DNA of 32,477 bases from Treponema sp. GTDB taxonomy: Bacteria; Spirochaetota; Spirochaetia; Treponematales; Treponemataceae. A program made the position numbers and the translations under genes. Positions 31,256 to 32,477 of the stretch are shown in pieces (the stretch's first letter is position 1; the number at the start of each line of letters is the position of its first letter). A model generated the notes under the pieces. That model saw only the letters and a program-made list of their open reading frames with translations. It was not told the origin of the DNA and did no database searches. Where the stretch lies: NCBI GenBank assembly GCA_014804005.1, contig JAAVAP010000027.1, positions 1 through 32,477 on the forward strand, written 5' to 3'.

Positions 31256-31383
31256 GTGGAAACGTATCCAACTAAAAATGGGAACGTTCCCACTGGGGCA
31301 GTGGAAACGTTCCTACAGAACAGTAAGAGCGTTTCTACTTGGAAGCGGATACGTTTCCGCTTGTCGGCAGGAACGTTCCTATG
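31256..31383. repeat. 22-bp tandem palindromic array, six copies
   Basis: Six palindromic cores of the type GGAAACGTTTCC are centred at 31263, 31285, 31308, 31330, 31352 and 31374, giving steps of 22-23 bp. Copy 2 is a perfect 14-bp palindrome (TGGGAACGTTCCCA), copy 6 a perfect AGGAACGTTCCT and copy 5 a near-perfect GCGGATACGTTTCCGC; the others have one or two mismatches. Linkers differ. It lies upstream of the HU-like gene promoter. Confidence 0.9.
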
Positions 31384-31489
31384 AATCAAGTCCGCAGGAA
31401 ATCCGCCTGAAATTTCGCTATGCAAAATTTTGACCGCAAAAAAGACTTTTTTTGTTTTTTAAATTTGCCTTTTTTAATATTAAGTATTA

Positions 31490-31495
31490 TATAAT
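31490..31495 (+). promoter_or_regulatory. -10 box of the HU-like gene
   Basis: Perfect TATAAT, preceded at a rather long 19 bp by TTGCCT (31465-31470). It predicts a leader of about 120 nt. Confidence 0.55.
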
Positions 31496-31499
31496 ATGA

Positions 31500-31621
31500 C
31501 TGGATTATGGCTTTCTTGAGAAAGTCACCCAGCGGATTTAAGAAGTCCAGGATTAAAGGGCTGCCTTGAACGGAGTGAAAAAGCAGGAGGTGTTTTTTAA
31601 TTTTTGGGAAGGAGATTACTT
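31500..31621 (+). promoter_or_regulatory. Structured 5' leader of the HU-like gene with two Shine-Dalgarno sites
   Basis: The leader folds plausibly into stem 1: CTGG/CCAG (31500-31503/31529-31532) enclosing GGCTTTC/GAAAGTC with a TTGA loop. Stem 2 is GGATT/AGTCC (31534-31548), and stem 3 is CTGC/GCAG (31561-31564/31583-31586). A full-length AGGAGGTG at 31585-31592 is followed by no start codon at proper distance; a second site, AAGGAG (31609-31614), serves the GTG start at 31622. A 7-codon frame (MTGLWLS) could start at 31496. I know no riboswitch class that matches. Confidence 0.5.
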
Positions 31622-32047
31622 GTGAAATTGAAAGTAGTCAATTGTATTGATCCGAGAAATCCCTCGGAAGTGAAGTATCGGCTTGCGCCGTTCTATTCGT
31701 ACAAGATTGACTTGGACGGAATTGCGGAAAACATTTCCCGCAGTTCGTCGGTAAACAAGTCCGATGTGCTTGCCGTAATAGACGCGCTAGAACATGAACT
31801 TTGCGTTCATCTAATCAATGGAGGAATTGTTTTGTTCGATGGTTTCGGTTCGTTCAGGCTTTCTGTTTCGAGTATGGCTCGGAATACTCCTGAAGAGACA
31901 TCTTTGGAAGATGTGAGGGGATCGAAAATAATCTACAGACCTGATGGCGGCTTGAAGGAGCAAGTCGGCAAGGTTAAATATGAAAAAATGTCCTACGATG
32001 CTTTTGCCGTAGGGGTAGATGGCAATGCAAAAAATGATGCCAAGTAA
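31622..32047 (+). CDS. HU-like (HU-HIG family) DNA-binding protein
   Basis: The 141-residue protein is of the HU/IHF superfamily in its HU-HIG form, common in Bacteroidota and some spirochaetes. KYRLAPFYSYKIDLDGIAENISRSSSVNKSDVLAVIDALEHEL corresponds to the helical dimerisation part, and VLFDGFGSFRLSVSS to the first strands leading to the DNA-binding arms. The arm region (residues about 84-115) is short, and a C-terminal tail of about 30 residues with little structure follows. The start is GTG 31622 behind AAGGAG; a TTG at 31604 has worse spacing. Such proteins bend DNA and may be nucleoid proteins or local regulators; its neighbours are a palindromic array and structured RNA. Confidence 0.85.
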   Translation: MKLKVVNCIDPRNPSEVKYRLAPFYSYKIDLDGIAENISRSSSVNKSDVLAVIDALEHELCVHLINGGIVLFDGFGSFRLSVSSMARNTPEETSLEDVRGSKIIYRPDGGLKEQVGKVKYEKMSYDAFAVGVDGNAKNDAK

Positions 32048-32099
32048 TAAAAAAATATTGTTATTTTTTATAGGAATTAATTTTAGACAAACAGTTATC

Positions 32100-32306
32100 A
32101 ATAAATGATGGCGCAGTTTTCACTGTCGTCTTAATGCGAGTAGCGTAGTACGGCAACTGATGTTGCGTCGTGCTCGAAGAATTAACTTAGCTTTAGCTTG
32201 TGGCGTGAAAAACGCCATGTAATTATTCATTTATGCAAGCCGTATGGTTTGCCCACGCCCCGCCCGGAACTGCGCACTCTGTTCGTCCGTGAGGGGCGTT
32301 TTTTTT
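32100..32306 (+). ncRNA. Candidate structured RNA (or long 3' UTR) ending in a terminator
   Basis: Consecutive hairpins occur at CAGT/ACTG (32114-32125), a long interrupted stem around GCAAC-TGAT-GTTGC (32138-32175), TGGCGT/ACGCCA (32201-32217), GCAAGCC-GTAT-GGTTTGC (32235-32252) and the terminator. There is no credible coding frame. No strong promoter is visible, so it may be the 3' end of the HU-like mRNA or be processed from it. It does not match tmRNA, RNase P, SRP or 6S signatures that I could look for by eye. Confidence 0.45.
32255..32306 (+). terminator. Rho-independent terminator, branched loop
   Basis: ACGCCCC (32255-32261) pairs with GGGGCGT (32293-32299), followed by eight T. The 31-nt loop itself holds CGGAAC against GTTC-GT-CCG. 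The T-run is only on the plus side. Confidence 0.75.
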
Positions 32307-32342
32307 CAAATATCCGTGCAAAGATTTCTCGTTCCCACGCGC

Positions 32343-32477
32343 CTAATTCGCAGTGCCTCCGAATGCCCCGCAAATCCGCGCAAGGGCATCTTCCAAAATC
32401 TTGCGAGGTGTCGCAACGTTTATGCGCTGGAATTTCTCGCCCTCTTTTCCGAACATCGTTCCTTCGTCAAGCCAGAC
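32343..32477 (-). CDS. MalY/PatB-type PLP aminotransferase, C-terminal 44 codons
   Basis: The frame is open from the right window edge to TAG at 32343. The residues WLDEGTMFGKEGEKFQRINV and ATPRKILEDALARI are the classic C-terminus of MalY/PatB cystathionine beta-lyase-like aminotransferases, including the arginine (FQRINV) that binds the substrate carboxylate. Members cleave cystathionine or cysteine-type C-S bonds (releasing ammonia, pyruvate and, from cysteine, sulfide); the exact substrate is not readable from this piece. The 5' part lies outside the window. It is convergent with the structured RNA and its terminator; I see no terminator with a T-run on its own strand. Confidence 0.85.
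   Translation of the reverse strand, partial: VWLDEGTMFGKEGEKFQRINVATPRKILEDALARICGAFGGTAN

Noticed and set aside
31084..31275. 63-codon frame after the exported protein
   Set aside because: No ribosome site, no homology I can see, and it ends within the 22-bp array.
31256..31383. CRISPR array or IS terminal repeats
   Set aside because: The step of 22 bp leaves no room for spacers, and no transposase is encoded nearby.
32101..32306. tracrRNA, tmRNA, 6S or SRP RNA
   Set aside because: No Cas9 or repeat partner, no tag-peptide/CCA features, no long 6S-type closing stem and no SRP GGAA/GCAGCC core could be found.
1..32477. tRNA or rRNA genes, integrases, transposases
   Set aside because: I saw no T-arm signatures with matching acceptor stems, no rRNA segments and no recombinase motifs in any frame.

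Overview
The window reads as chromosome of a host-associated treponeme (Spirochaetota). The clearest marker is a spirochaete core flagellin (FlaB) behind a sigma-28 type promoter. Supporting markers are a RodZ-like/RimO pair, a group 2 sigma factor behind a textbook sigma-54 promoter, ThyX instead of ThyA, and several proteins that look spirochaete-specific. Base composition is uneven: positions about 387-3480 and 18430-19520 are visibly GC-rich, most housekeeping genes are intermediate, and about 28800-31500 is AT-rich. This suggests accessory segments between core blocks.

Layout. 1-3720: a small TM2-like membrane protein (+), then on the minus strand a LytTR regulator/DUF3021 pair and a thiamine-salvage operon (35-codon ORF, thiD, cytX) behind a TPP riboswitch. 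3689-6879: LolA-like, RodZ-like and rimO (+). 6981-7320: a strictly 40-bp palindromic tandem array. 7420-11068: a UvrD/PcrA helicase, a 550-bp AT-rich gap ending in a sigma-54 promoter, and a group 2 sigma factor. 11228-17716 (-): dnaE, a YggT-family gene, recG. 17823-18353: a decayed HigB-like toxin with an intact HigA-like antitoxin. 18402-21585: a second palindromic array (about 42 bp) leading into a DUF6261-like gene, then a 678-aa protein of unknown function. 21613-27721: thyX (-), a TPR protein with a nuclease-like tail (+), the operon HExxH protein / exported protein / rsmG (-), and an SGNH hydrolase with an O-methyltransferase (+). 27808-28794: flaB (-). 28947-32047: an accessory segment with an XRE regulator, a four-copy 30-bp operator-like array, a small protein, an exported barrel-like protein, a third palindromic array (22 bp) and an HU-like protein with a long structured leader. 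32100-32477: a chain of RNA hairpins ending in a terminator, facing the 3' end of a MalY/PatB-type aminotransferase that enters from the right edge.

Four observations stand out. (1) Three unrelated palindromic tandem arrays plus one direct-repeat operator array have periods close to whole helical turns (40, about 42, 22 and 30 bp). (2) At eight transcription units a good -10 box ends only 6-9 nt before the start codon, which implies leaderless mRNAs. (3) A sigma-54 to group 2 sigma cascade resembles the Borrelia RpoN-RpoS logic. (4) Two unassigned structured RNA regions flank the HU-like gene. All function calls rest on reading the translations and motifs; no database search was run.
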